From contig OY727095.1 in assembly GCA_963402885.1 (NCBI GenBank), positions 25,921,001 to 25,985,000 of the forward strand: a DNA stretch of 64,000 nucleotides, read 5' to 3'. A program made the translations under genes and the position numbers. Of this stretch, positions 34,501 to 49,500 are shown piece by piece; position 1 is the first letter of the stretch, and each line of letters opens with the position of its first letter. This DNA is from Antedon bifida. Lineage: Eukaryota; Echinodermata; Crinoidea; Comatulida; Antedonidae. The notes under the pieces are model-generated. The model did not search any database, was not told where the DNA came from, and saw nothing but the letters and a program-made list of their open reading frames with translations.

Positions 34501-37500
34501 AAAAAATAGTTCAAATTGAAATAAAAGAGTTTGACATTTCTTAGGTAATTTTTTTAGCCACAGATAATTCCTTTTTTTTTCATTATTATGCATATAACCT
34601 TATTGATTTTGTCAGAATCTTATATATTTATTCTTTCCTTAGCATTATTTTGTCCATCAATTATCTTGAGATCAATTTCAATTTTTCAGAGTATATTCCT
34701 CATGGCCAGGAATCGATGTGATTATCTTCTTGTGGTGCGCAATCAAAAATTATGCTGTCTATGCGCGATTTAAACAAAATCATGTTTGTAATCATATCTT
34801 CATAAGCATGTATTATAATTAATCCAAACTTGGTACTCATAAAATTCAGGTCATATTTCATCATAATGGCAATATGTGTGTAGCGCATATAACGTGTAGC
34901 GCAAAATATGTGTGTAGTGCAAATACATGTGTAGCGCATATAACGCTGTCTATGCGCGATTTAACATAATCATACCTTCATAGGCATCTATACAAATTTA
35001 CGTAAGGGCAAAATTTGGTAGATTGCGCGTTAATTCTAGAATGTTTACTCGATGGTATATAGATTTGGTTCGTACTTTCGGTACTGATTTTACCCACCTG
35101 ATGTAACCCTGTTTACTCATTCAATTTAGTTGGATAATTAGTTATTGACGATTAAAACAAATTTAGGTTCAACGATGGTGTTTTTCGATCGTGGTATACA
35201 CTATTTAATGGATGTCCATCTTGAAATATACCCGCACACAATAATACGAGGATGCTTCACATTTCCCTATCTCCGATAATTGTTTTTAATAGCTAAAAAC
35301 CGGTAGAACAGCTCGAGTACAGCCTCATAATGTTGATTTTCTTTAAAAAATACTATGTTGATTGATTTAATATACGTTTATACAAATGTATTGATTTGCG
35401 ATAAATGGAACATTCCAATCTCTCTTCCACAAGCGTCTATTCCCTCATGCGTCGTAATAACACAAAGGCAAAGTTAAAGTACACTCACAACAGAAATTCG
35501 ATCCATTTTTTTCAATCTGTGCTGCAGAGGATGGATATAGGTATTTTTTAAAAACAGATAATGAGTTAACTTTTTCAGTCGCCGTCTATATATGTACAAT
35601 CAACATTATTATTGCAGTTCAACCACCACCCCTCCCCTCAATGGCATGAGTAGCGTTGTAAAGCCTGTAGAGGATAGGCCTACAGTATGAAGGATCACAT
35701 GCCCTAAACACAGAACAACTTTGGAGGGTAGGAACTAACTTAAGTATGAATTGGCTTTAAGAAACAATTGAAAACCATTAGGCCTACTAATTAAGTTGAG
35801 TTTAGATAATTATTTATTGACGATTAAAGCAAATTTACGATTTGCCCGAATAGAGGTGTTTTTCAAAAATTGTTTTACATTATATAAACACATATACAAA
35901 TAAACTTTATTACTGACAGTTGCTTCTCAATGTTATTATCTCAAATTAATATTGTAATTACAAAAAAAATATAAACGTCATAATGGTGTAACGTTACATG
36001 TACTGTAATGTACTATTTCAATCGACTATGACGGTGACAGTTTCAATAAAGTATTAAATCGCAATGTTTTATTGTGTTTAATGGTATATTATTAAAACAT
36101 GAAAACAATTAATGGATAAAAAATGTATTTAAAAATTGCACCCATTCTCTTCCCTATATCCCTCAACCCTAATGTTACATACAAAACACAAATTAAATTT
36201 GTTTAAATTTGTGACATCTTGTGACAAGTTTCTCTTTCGGAAGTTATTCCCAGTGTGCTAATTTTAGTTGAGTACATAAATCACAGTGTCTATTTATTTG
36301 TTCCTGTAAACGACATGTATTATTGTCCTGCGGTACGTATTTGAAATCGCCAGTTATTTAACGCTGAAATTACTACGTTTTTGAGAACCATTCAGTGGGC
36401 ACGACCTAGATGGTACGCTCGCTTCGCTCGCGTACCATTGTGTAGTCTATTATAATTAATTCAAACTTGGTACTCATAAATTTCAGGTAATATTTTATCA
36501 TAATGGCAATACATGTGTAGCACATATAACGCATGCATATGAATGCTTAAAATTTTCAAAATGTATTTTCAATGAAATTAGAACACATATAATTTCATAA
36601 ACCACATTTGTTACGTATAATAAAGACATAAGTTATTTTTTCTCTAGATTTCATTATAAATCATGTGTATAATTTATACACTGAGAAATAAAATTGAACA
36701 AACAATATGGATAATAAAAAAAATCTTGTTTCGTTTCCCAAGGAGCACAGACCACCGAGCCATACATAACTGACTAAAGGTTGAAGAAATTTACTATGCA
36801 GTAACCACTTTGGTGCAAATAGATTATTACATACTGCAATGAATCATAATTTTTTAGTATGATGACATCTTTAACAATTTAAAAAAATGTCAAAATATTT
36901 ACTTTTAACTTGAATATACGAACATTTTAAAGAAGGTTAATGTTAAGTTTGTTATTTCACTCAAAGATAATGTCAGTTTGTCAAAATTAATTAAAAAAAA
37001 TTTAATATGCAATTAATGATGACTTAATCAACTTTTTTTCTCTTATTTTCATAATAAATCATACATATAATACATACACTTTAACTTTTAAGAAAATGAA
37101 ATGCAAAATAGGGGTTCCCGAGCATCCTGACGACCTATATTAATTAAGCATATTTTCACCATTTTGTTAACTTACATGTCCGTAGCCTGTCATTTTTTAC
37201 GTGCTCGTATAATGCAATTTCGAGTTGAAAAGTGAATAAAATATGATGAAATTACTAAAGAAAGGTTGTAAAACAGAAATCAGGCAAAAAGAGCATGTAT
37301 TGACGTTTAATGCGCGTGCAAAAATCTGCGCACTCATGGCAATTTTTTAAACGCTTAAAGACACTAGACCTACGTTTTTTGGACCTAATTTAAGGTCACA
37401 CACTACATTTTATGTAAAAATAGATATCATATGGACCTATTGCGACAATTGTTTTCGTCTTTATACAGTTAAAAATGTGTTTAAAAACATTATTTAATAT

Positions 37501-40500
37501 AAAAAATAATAATCTAATATAATACATTAAGACCACATAAATTACAACACATATTCTTGTCAAAGCACAGTGAAGTTTTTATAAAATTAAATATATTGTT
37601 AATCGCAATGGAATGAATAATTTTTTGTATACGAGGATCATATAGAATGTGTTCTCGTTTATACGCTTAACACGTTGCGTTGCGTATCGTTCTCACGCAT
37701 ATAGGCTCAACACAGGCGTAGTAGTGCGTACTGCGTAGGGCATATCTGATTGGGTCAATTGCAGCCGCCATCTTGTTGGTTCCCTCTCCATGGAGAATCA
37801 CTTTTTGAACTGCGATAACATTGTTGTTTGACATCTAGCCTTCGGCTATATAAAATATCATTGGTGCTGTACGACATGCATCATCCATGTTTGTTGCTAG
37901 ATCAGATCTCATCCGTGTGGATGCTCATTAACATATCATGCATATGTATGAGTTAGCTCTACCGGCCTAATTTTTGAGCTGACTTTTTTTATAACTACAA
38001 AATGGTCTCTTCAAAATTTGATATTATTTATCTTCAAGTTTTGGAGGACAATACATCTTTAAATTTAATCAATTTAAACTAAAATGTAGTTATTTTTACA
38101 GGAGGTTGGTGGTTGGTATCGTCTTCTTGATCAAGATCTTGGACGAATAAAGCACCATCCAGTAGCTATGCAGAGCAACAGGTCTCATCTTTTCAGTTCA
38201 TCCAAAGTGAAGCCCAAATTTGTTAGTTATTGTTTACTATAACTTGTCTTATTTAACTAATTAATGTTTTAATTAACAATTAAAAAAATGTTCTATTATT
38301 AGTTTTATTAATTTCTCAAAGCCTACCATCCATTCTCCCAGTCATTATTTCATTAACATACACATTTTTATAGAATCTGCAATAAATTCTAAAGCACTGA
38401 ACATTTAGTAAATTTGAAATTCGGGAGAATGAGACGAAGCTGTATATCAATTTGACCTCTGTCAGAACTTGCCCTTTCACTGTACCATGACAATGAGGTT
38501 AATATCAAAATCAAACTTCAGCAAACATTGTGTTCTGGCAGTATCTCTATTGTTACTTTAAGAATGAGAGTTAACTCCAGTCTTTTCAATGTTTGTGAAA
38601 TTGATCTTTTAAATTACAGTTGACCGTTGAACGCGGCGAGGATGGCAGATATGGGTTCACTTTGTTGGATTCTCTTCCTGTTCGTGTCAATACTATAGTG
38701 CCTGGTAAGTATTGGAATTCACTTTTGATTATTCTAATCAAAACAAAGCAATATTTCACTTTCATTTTCATATTCATTCTTAATTGGTTCTGAAAGATAA
38801 TCATATTTTATATAATATTAATATATGCTATACACTAAGCCATCAATACTAGCCATTCCAAAAACTCATCTAGACGGCTAAAAATGTCAATAAAAAATAT
38901 GTAGAAATGAGTAATATGATTATAATTAGATGCATATTGTAATAGTAATTGTGGTGAAGGAAGACAACATAAATCAATCCTATAAAACCTTGAAAAGAAA
39001 CCTGCCTCTATGGTGGTTAAAAAAAATTAGTTTTATGTTTGAAAATAATAGTCGTATATTAGTAGTAGAAAAGAAAATTTACAGCATTCATTTCAAAATG
39101 AAGCCCCTTTTGTTTGAAAAATCTTGAAGAAAAGCCTATTTTGACAAGAAGCCTATTGCTCAAGCATTCAAAAGACTGGTCGTTCTTTAGACCCAGTCTA
39201 CAAATGAACATTTTTATATATTAATATAAAAACCATAAAATATTACATAATATGTACTTAACACGATTTAACTAGAGGTCAGTTATCAGTGTTAATGGAC
39301 ACCATACACGTTGAAATATGCATGAACTTACCCAATGACTTGAAATAAATATGTTTATATAATAGTCTGGTGGCAGGAGGTGGGGTATCACCACCCGACT
39401 GGGAACAAATATCCATCAAATTTTTTAAGATTATTAATCTGGAAAGTAATCGATCAGGATACAAAGCTTTTTCAAGATATAAGGGGTCCAAGTTCAAAAT
39501 TTACCAATTACAACAATGTTTTAAATATATGTATTATAACCAATTTATTAAAGCATACTGTGGTCTTTTATTACACTTTAATGATTATAGATATCTATTC
39601 AATTAAAAAAAAAAAAATGGTGAGAGCTGTGGCGAAGCGATTTTTGGTAATTGACACCCTAGATGGGCGGAAATGGTACTCTCGCACGTAACATTCATGT
39701 TGAGTGACACCTCTAGTTTGTCCGGAAACAACACTTATAGCGCGCTAGCAAACAGCAAAACGATCATAGCCTACTTTTTCCGCCGGTAAACATATGCGAT
39801 AAGAAACATTTTTAGCGTTCATTACGAACGTCAAGGGGAAGTCCCCAATGAAAAAAAAATATGCCTACTCATCAGTAGGACAACTCTAATTGGCCGGAAA
39901 CGAAACTTCATAGCGCGCTAGCAAACAGTAAAATGATCGTAGCCTACTTTTTCTGCCAGTAAACATACGCGATGAGAAAACGTCAGGAAGAAGTCCCTGA
40001 TGAAATAAAACTAGTTTTCCGGCCAATAACTGTAGTTGGCCGGAAAGGACACTTCATAGCTCGCTAGCAAACAGCACGATCGTAGCCTACCTTTTCCGCC
40101 GGTAAACATACGCGATACGTAATACGAAAATTTTTTTTGCGTTCGTCACGAACGTCAAGAGGAAGTCCTCAATGGAAAAAAAATATGCCTACTCATCAGT
40201 AGGACAACTCTGTAGTAGTTGGTCGGAAAGGACACTTCATAGCGCGCTAGCAAACAGCACGATCGTAATCTACTTTTCCGCCGGTAAACATAGGCCTACG
40301 CGATAAGAAACATTTTTTACGTTCATTACGAACGTCAAGGAGGAGTCCCCAATGAAAAAAAAATATGCCTACTCATCAGTAGGACAACTGTAGTTCAACG
40401 ACGTTGTTAAACAAGATTTTTCGATGATCTGTCGGCTGGATTATTGAGGTGGGTGCGATAAAATATAAATATAATATACTTCCAACGATCGTCGGGTTGA

Positions 40501-43500
40501 GGTGTGGGTTTAACTTTGGTACTAAAAGTGGACACCCCTAATGGACTACACCATGCAGGAACGAACATGGTATTTTCTTATCAGAGGGTGCGTGTACGTC
40601 AAAAGGAATTGTTTTTCCAACGATACGATCCTTCGTCGTACACGACACGTCGTGTGAAATTTATTATCAGATGGTGCGTGTGCGTCAAATGGAATTGTTT
40701 TCCCAATGTATTGAATTGCGTGTGTTTGATCGGATCGGCGGTGGTGGGAGGAGAGGATAAGCTAGGAGTGCGTGTAATTTTTTTTCAACGAAGGCGGCTA
40801 GCTCGATTATTGAGGCGGGGGTGGTGCGACTTTAATACTTTCAGTGACCTCCGATCAAGGAACGTTTTTTAGCTTTATTATTAAAAGTGTACACCCCTGT
40901 ATTTTAATGTACTATCTATACCATGATTTACCACGCACACGGCGGCCGGGACGATATTGTTTTGGTTTACACAAATATGTTCGATGTTTTGTCTACTGTG
41001 TATCGTCCGAGTCGTGTAAACAAATCTTCTTTACATTATTTTCTATCTCGGGAAGGGCACTCACGGCCAACGCAAAAAAAGGGCAGACCAGTAGTGGCCG
41101 TGGGTGCTGTTCATTTTCGAGGGCATTGAGGCCAACTGGGAGGGCACCGACGGCACTGGCCGCGGTAAAATTCGAGGCCTGTACGTTACCGACGAAAGAG
41201 TAAATCCCACCGATCCATAGAGAGTCAATTAATTCAGTGTGATATTGAAAATATCATTGATATTTATTTTTTAATACACATAACAAGAAAAAATAAAAAC
41301 AATACAATCAATCATTGTTTTAACTGAAAACTTCATTTACAATATACAAGTTACCGCATTTTAGACGATTCAGACAACAGCCAATACTAGAGATCGAAAG
41401 AGAGACATGGCAATAACAAAACACTATTTACATCTCTCGGCGGCGGCCGGTGAAAGCTCGTCTCAGTTGTTATAACACTTTGTTACGCAGTCTTTTGTTT
41501 CTTGGCTTGTGGTCATGTCACGTGTCTCGTATGCATTAGGCTCTTTATGCATGCCGCCGCGCCTCAGCTCTAGAAAGTACCTGCCTGTTATTAATCTATT
41601 TTTAGATTGGTTGTGGTTGATATTTTTAAGCTTCACGAATAAGGTTTTAAGCGTCACGGCCGACCGTAAAGCGTCATGGTAAAGAACCCAAGCGTCACGG
41701 TACCGTGACGCTTCAAAGGCCTGGGGAGAACACTGTAGTATTTGGTAGTTACCAAATAAATGCTATGAGATCGATGGTTTTACAAGTAATCAAATTATTT
41801 GATCAGTTAAAGATGTATTGTCCCTTTGACTAATTCCAAAAAATAAAAAATAACAGATTTCAAAAAAAGGTGGGTCATTTTGAAGTATCATAATAGTTAT
41901 TAACTATCACCAAAAATTTGTCGAAAAAAAAATCATTTAACTGAAATACAGACGTTTTTTTTGTTAAAAAAATAACTCTGACTTCCAGTCAAAGTTTTCG
42001 ATCAAAACATACCCCATAATGAAACAAGCTTGTTTGGCTACTCTGTATGCATAATCATAAAACTTCCTCACGATCTGTGTGAAAATACCTTCTCAACCGT
42101 GAAGAGTTGTAAACAATCCTAATTAGCATATGCATAATGCGTGCTCGTGGTTTTAAATCTTTGTTTACTTTCGCTCGCGACGATTTGCCAGACAAAATGT
42201 AATCAAACTAATTTACCTGTTAATTACGTTAACTTGTTGCTTTTGGCTCGAATTTTCGACTTAAAGTGAATAACTTTAATATTACTTTGATATGGCCAAT
42301 TTAAATTTAGAATATTTTGACCTTCATTTTTTTGTGTTTCAAGGGACAATACATCTTTAAAAGTTATGTTATTTCATATAATTTTTTGTTGTTGATATAA
42401 TTATAATACTGCAATTAATTAAATCAGACTCAATCAAAAGTTACTCTGACCTTAAATAAGATAAATGGTTAAAGTAAAACTTTTAAAAATATTCATTTTA
42501 AGGAAGTAAACAATCTGATTTGATCTGCTTGTAATATATTTTTTGTTTTTTTTTGTCTAGGTAATCAGATAACTGAGAATACCTAGTTATGTACTAGCCA
42601 GTCTGTGTACCTTAATTGGTAAAAATGCAAATAATGTGGTTTTTGTCTAGATTTTGTAGTTTACGGATTAGTTTCCATTGTATTGGTTTTTCGAAGGCGC
42701 TTTGAATCTAATCGGACTGGTATAAAAATTTGAATTATGCGAACTTCGACTTACGGATTTGTAAAAAAAATGCTAGGCCGTGCTACGGCTAGGCCTAGTA
42801 GACCCTGTCGCGATTGCGGCCCACCACACGATGAGCCTTCTTGAATTGAGTTTGCTTAGCTAGCTAGGCCTAATAAATGCTAAGCCTCCTTTATCGACAA
42901 TGACAAACTGTATTTTCTTTATGGTTTAGCCGTAACAATAAGAAAACGTATAATAAATAAATTTCGGTTCTTATTCGAAATCGGTATCCATTGTTTATTG
43001 CCATATGTCTAGCACAAAATGGGTATCCACAAAACGCCGCTCAAGTTCTCAACGCTAAAACAACTCACAGATATTATACTAGCGCGAGTTATAGGACGCC
43101 GCCTATGCTACACAACCTGCTTGAGAGAACCGATATGGTCCCACATTATCACCTCTGTCGTTTGTTTATCGAATTACTGTTACATACGTTTCACCAGCTT
43201 TTTTAGCGCGTTGTTGCCGCGTGATTTGTGACTTCGACTTATACAATATAAATCACTAAAGAATGTGTGTATTCGGACCGCAGAAAGACGTCGACTTAGA
43301 CGAATTTCGACTTAGAAAAATTTGACTTACAAATAAAAATTACACAGTAACCTATAGGAAAGAATTGGGACTTTCATAAAAATTCGACTTTCGCTATTTT
43401 TCGACTTAGGCGGAGTCGACTGTAGTTAATCTAGTAAATCCAGAATATGTACATAGCAACCCAGTGAATAGATAAATCTGGAACATTTATCCATGATTTT

Positions 43501-46500
43501 CTGGACTATCCAAACACTAGCCTGTGCACCAAAAGGGCATTGCTATCAATAAAATGATTCTAAAAGAGATGATTAACTCAGACTTTTGTTTACTGTCAGG
43601 CCTGCGGGCTATAGTAATTGAGTTTACTTTTGGCGTCCATAGCCAATGACGAAATTCATCTTTTTATCCTGTAATTTTTTTCTGTATTTTTATGGCTTAA
43701 TAAATGAATGAATAGAGCGCACATGTTTTACATCTTCCAGACACTATTCTGTGCAGATTTTGGTCATTGCCTAGTTTTGCAAAAAGGTTTTGATTATCTC
43801 TATACTTGACCACCAGGATTGATTTCTGATTTCTCTTTCAAAAAAGAAAAAAAAGAGAAATCATTTACAGTAAACACAATCATTCCAAGCATTGCTTTTT
43901 TTATATTAGTTGACAATGACTTGGTTCGATTAGTCTCTGACCCTTGCCACTACTGCCAATTATTTTCGATATCCCATTCATTTTATCCTAATAGTCTATT
44001 GTTTTCCAATACTATGCAATGTTTTATCACTTTGATGTGTTTTAGGTGGTCCGGCTGAGAAGGTTGGTCTTGAATGTAATGATCTTTTTTTGGAACTGAA
44101 TGGCTTCAATGTTGTAGGAAGTAGTGGCAAGACAATTGTTGATCTCATTGCGTATGTTTTAATTTGTATCTCTTCTCTTGAGGTTTTAAAAGGCATCAAT
44201 TTAAAACATTGACAAATTTAATTTAAGTTTAATTTTGTTATTTTATGTAGCAAAATTCTTTGAAAATTATTTAAGTAAAAATAAAGAAAGAAAACTTGTT
44301 ACATGACAATAAATTTGTTAAGAAACGTTATATTATACTCTGTGGGACAATTTTGACACTAAATCAAGCCAAAAATATGGAACCCAACCAACATGATTGA
44401 TGAGTTTTATTTTGAGAAAGTTATTTGGAATTTAATGATGGTCAAATATAACCCATAGGCAGCTTCATGATGTTCTGCTACAGGGATTGGAGGGTAAAAC
44501 AAACACTATAAAGATAATGTATTTTAGATATCTTCAAATTACATAAATGTCTATTTTTCAATATATAATTTATAATTTAAGTTATAGTGTTTTGTTTCTT
44601 CTAATAGGCAAGCACCTGGGAAACTTTGTCTACTTGTACAGCCTTATGCTAACATTAAAGAAAACCTTATGACCTTGTCTACACAGACATTATCTGTAAC
44701 ACCAGCTCTCTCGGTGAGAAGGTTGACAATGGCTCCAACTCATTTGCACACTCCCAAGGAATCGCTGCCTGATACAAGAAATGTTCAAGACCTTAACAAG
44801 ACTAATGTCCATATTGGTGAAATTGAAAAGCAGTCTCTTTTTAAGCATCCGTCCTCGCTGTACATTAAAAAACTCCATCCAAATTCTAAAAAGCAATGTC
44901 AATTTGTTCCATCCTTAACTCTTGATAAAGTGTGTCCATCAGTAAATCCCCCATGTTTACCAATAAACAAGAATGCAATCCCAAATTTGCCGTCCACATC
45001 AGTTCAGCCATTTCAAAGTTCTTTAGAGTCAGTAAGAATGATTTCATCATCGAAATCTGCATTTGAAGATGTTGAAGAGAAAACCAATTTTTTTAACAAT
45101 AGCAGTTCCAATCTGCTGCCCATGATGCAATCCAGTCCAACTGATGAACCCAACGGATTGAATTATGTCAGTTGTATGTCACCTGAATTAATAGATGGTC
45201 ATGACAATTCTATTTTATGTGATTCTTCCTTTATATCCACATCCTCTTTGTCAGATGAATCTTTCGAAAAACATGAGAGCATGTATGAGGAAATGCTACT
45301 GGAAAAGTTGGAAGCTACAGGTGTTGCAGATACTGCATCAGTTTTTAGCTTGCCCTTTTTTCAGAAAAAATCTCCAGTAGTACCAAAACCAAAGACGCCA
45401 TTGAAGCCAAAAGTATTTGAAAAGCCAATTAAAGCAGAAAACATTTGCAAACCACCAAGAAAATTTAAGATATCAGAAAAGCCTAAGATACCAGAAAAGC
45501 CAAAGAAAGTAAAACATGTGAATATGAACAAACCAAAAATACCAGAAAAACCAAAACATCTCAATAAACAACATTCTGCAAAGGTTATTTTTAGTGCTTT
45601 GGAAAATAATTCTATACAACAGGTAAAAGATCCTTGGCTAAAAATTTCCACCCAAGAAAAAAGAAAACATGTTGATTCTGAGGAAAACATTCCACAGCCT
45701 AAGAAGATGTGTTATTCTTTGAAAATTCCTCATTTGAATAATCCTCATTTAATGAGACTTGAGACCATGCATAAAGATACATTATCACAAAATGATTCCA
45801 TTGATAACACACCATCAAACAAACTTGGTTTTTGCTCTGATGGAAAATATGTAATTTCAGAAGATTCAATTTCCTTAGATGAATCTTTACTTTGTGATTT
45901 AAGTGCCACTCCTCCTGTGGATACAAGTTTGTCAATTAAACATGAAGTGCTGCAAGAAAAGGAAGCAGTCTGTATTGTTGATATGCTACATAATGTGGCA
46001 GGTGATATAAAACCAGGTATGAAAGGTCTTCAAAGTCGACAAAATATAGACAAGAAATATATTGAAGATGAATTATCAAATGAGAACAAATTGATGCAGA
46101 CTTCGAAAACAAATGCAGACTACAGTCAGGAATCACCAGTTGTGAATGATGTTGGGGATTCAGATGGATGTGTTTGTCAATGTGTTTCTATAATGAGTGG
46201 TGAGAGTTCCAGGCAACTAAACACAAAGCAAACCATAGTACTTGGAGGAATTCAACGTGATATTGTATTTTACAAGAAAGTTGAGGTAATTATTGTATTT
46301 TGTTTTAAATTTCTAGTTGTCATTTATACAGTTTTAATAATGACACTTTTATGAATAGAATTCTATGCATTAAGACATGGATATTGTTCATTTCATCATT
46401 CATTTCCATAGTGTATGATCGTTAGTGTGTTTTTTCCGTCAATGGTTATTTTTATTTCAATATCATATTGAGGATCTATTCTAGAAGAATAAAATTATTC

Positions 46501-49500
46501 TTGTCAGGTATAAGATCAAATTAAATAATATAGTTAACAAGTAAACAGATAAAGTAATTGAGACAATAAATCAATCAATAAAAAATAAAAACAGTACAGA
46601 TTAATCATTATATAAAGAAATTAAGTATTTTTTAGCATTTTTAATAGATTTTGGTGTCTTAAGCTTGTCATTAAGTCCATTCCATAATCGTGGTCCAGCG
46701 ACAGTAATGAAGAATTCTGAAGTTTTAAATTTAAACAAGGGTATTTGTAATGGATACAGTTTAGCAAGGCTTTATGTGTATGGGATTTTGTCAGTTTATT
46801 AAATAATTTTGACATGGTCACTGGTAAATTGTTATTGTGGAATTTGAAAATAAAAGATACAGTTTGTAATTTATATAAATCGTATATATTGAGAATATTG
46901 AGTTGCTTAAATATTGGTTCAGAAGGTGTGCAATAATGAGAAAAAGTAACTAGACATGAAACTCGTCACTTTGACGAGTTAGTTATCCGCACCACGACAA
47001 ACGCCATGTGCACGTCATACGTTGGAATATTGCACACAGATAAAGTTTATGGCATTATGACAAGAACTGAAGAATATGATATGCTGTTAGTGCTGAATTC
47101 TGTCAATTTTGTGTCATATAGTATATACATGCAAACAGTATAAGCTGTATACATATTACATACAGTGTAGAATAGGTGAAATTACGGGACCCGCCATTTA
47201 TTCCAATTTTTAACATGGCGACGGTATCAAAATGAAACACTTAGATAGCAATTTCAGAAGGAAATTATCTCAGGAACAACATATTAACGTGTAGAAGAAA
47301 TTTGAATACGTAAAATATAGATGCGCACCCTTTTAAATGTGATGAACTATTACGCAAAATATGAAAATACAACTTTTTTTATTCAACTGGCCATATGATG
47401 ACGTCACAACATCCGATTGGCAAAATGTTTACATGAATTCGTATCTACAATCCAATAGCTTCCAGAAAACGTTTTAATCGTGATTATCACATTTTATTCT
47501 TACGAGCTATTACAGATTAAAATTTACTGTAAAGATGAAATTAATGACCCACGTAATTAAAATTTTTAGGCATCATGACGTCATAAAAATTAAAATATTT
47601 TTATCTCATGCTAAAGAAAGTTGATTGACCTACACAATATATAAATGTAGGAGAAAAAGGAATACAGATAAGCGTGATGCGCTCCATTGAATGTGATGAG
47701 CAATAACGAAAGAGACAAAAATCCTATATTTTACATTCGTGTGGCCATACGATGACGTCACAATGTTTTTTTAGCCTTATTGATGCATGATCCGATATCT
47801 ACAACTCATCAACTTCTAGATTTTGTAATAAAAATAAACGGTTAACGGTTTACTTTAGAAACTATGACTGTTTAAAAAAAGACATAATTTTGACGATTTT
47901 TTAAGCTTTTTCATAAAAAACGCGCACAAATTGTCTAATTCAACGTGTTCGTATGGCGTTATTTAAACTGAAAAAGGTCTAAATCGTTTTCAAAATTACT
48001 AGGAAAGGCTTGAAAAATATAATTCAAGAGAAAAAAATATGTTTTTAACGCTACGTACGCACCGCGCGCGTAAAAAATTGCGCGCCTGTGGGAATTTTTG
48101 ACATGCTCAAAATGACAAGAAACGCGTAAAAAGTTGATTAGAAATTAATTTTGCGCATTTTGAAATTTTAAATGCGCGTGCGCGCGTAACTTCTTGTGAA
48201 ACATGCCATTTTTAATCCGTAGAAAGTTTGCCCCTGATATGACTTAAATTTTGTCAAAGTGTCAATACTAAATGACTTTTGGTTTTTAATCTATGATCAA
48301 TCATTGAAATTCATAAAATTGCGCGTAAGTCACGTTGCGCAACTATGACGTCATTCAAAAATAGGAGGTGCACAACTTCACGTAAATGCCCATATGTTGT
48401 CAAAGTTATGAAATGTTATGTTTACACATTTTAGAGAAACACGACTCACAAAAAGGAAGGAAGGAAAGAAGAATAATACAGAAAAAAAATATTGATCTCA
48501 TACAATAACAAGGAGTTATCCGCTTGGTATACCAAGCGGATAACTAATAAATCGGGAGGCACGTTTAATTATTTAATTTAATTTGTCTAAATTTGTTGGA
48601 TAATCTGCTGCCCAAATTAAATTACAATACAAAAGATGTGATTGAATTAGTGTATTGTATAACATGAGAAGGATTTTTGATGGGAATATGTGTCTTAATA
48701 TACTTATGATACCAATTATGATACTAATCATACCAAGCATACTACACAAACACCGTAACTCACATGGATGTAAATAAACACAAAAATGCCATGCTTTCAT
48801 CAAATATTTTTCTTTTGTTACATTTGTCTATTACTTTATTATAATTTCTATTTGTTAAAGAAACTATTTTGTTTTCATTTTTATAGCCATTTATTGTTGA
48901 TGTTGCTGAAAGAGATTTTATTCATGCTGGCAAACTGTTTCTGAGAAAGAAAGTCAACAAAGTACAGGAGGTATTAAATATCACGACATCTAGTGCATCT
49001 GAGTAGTAGTTTTTATGGATACATTTTATATTTTAGCAATTTTTTATATAAAAACGTGATTGATCAAATGGCATCACATGAATACCGTTTCAAGGATCGT
49101 ATAAGTTATAATGTAGATCCTGGAGGATGTTATATTGACTGACTTATATTAATTGACCCTCTATAAATACCAACGAAAGAGGTTTGTGATTGGTCCATAC
49201 TCACAGAAGCTACTGGTTTATCGCAAAGAGAGATACGACACATGATGAGAAGTAAATGGGAGCACACACGTTTTGAGAATTCTTCCCACCATACATTGTG
49301 AAATGTCTTCGTGATATTAAGCTATGATACCAAGGGTACGCCTAACTAGGCATGCTAGCCGAGCCAGCCAGGTTTACTGATATTTGGCTATAATATAACA
49401 GATATTTCCTTAGCTTAGGGAAAATATAGTCCCTCAAGAAAAAGTCATTCCCCTGGGAATATCAAATGCTATATCACCTCTAAGCAGGCAAAATCTGTAT

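Noticed and set aside
40504-41203. Two overlapping open frames of about 120 codons
   Set aside because: They lie within intron 8 on the gene's own strand, have no recognisable family, and sit in a GC-richer repeat-like block where long frames arise by chance.
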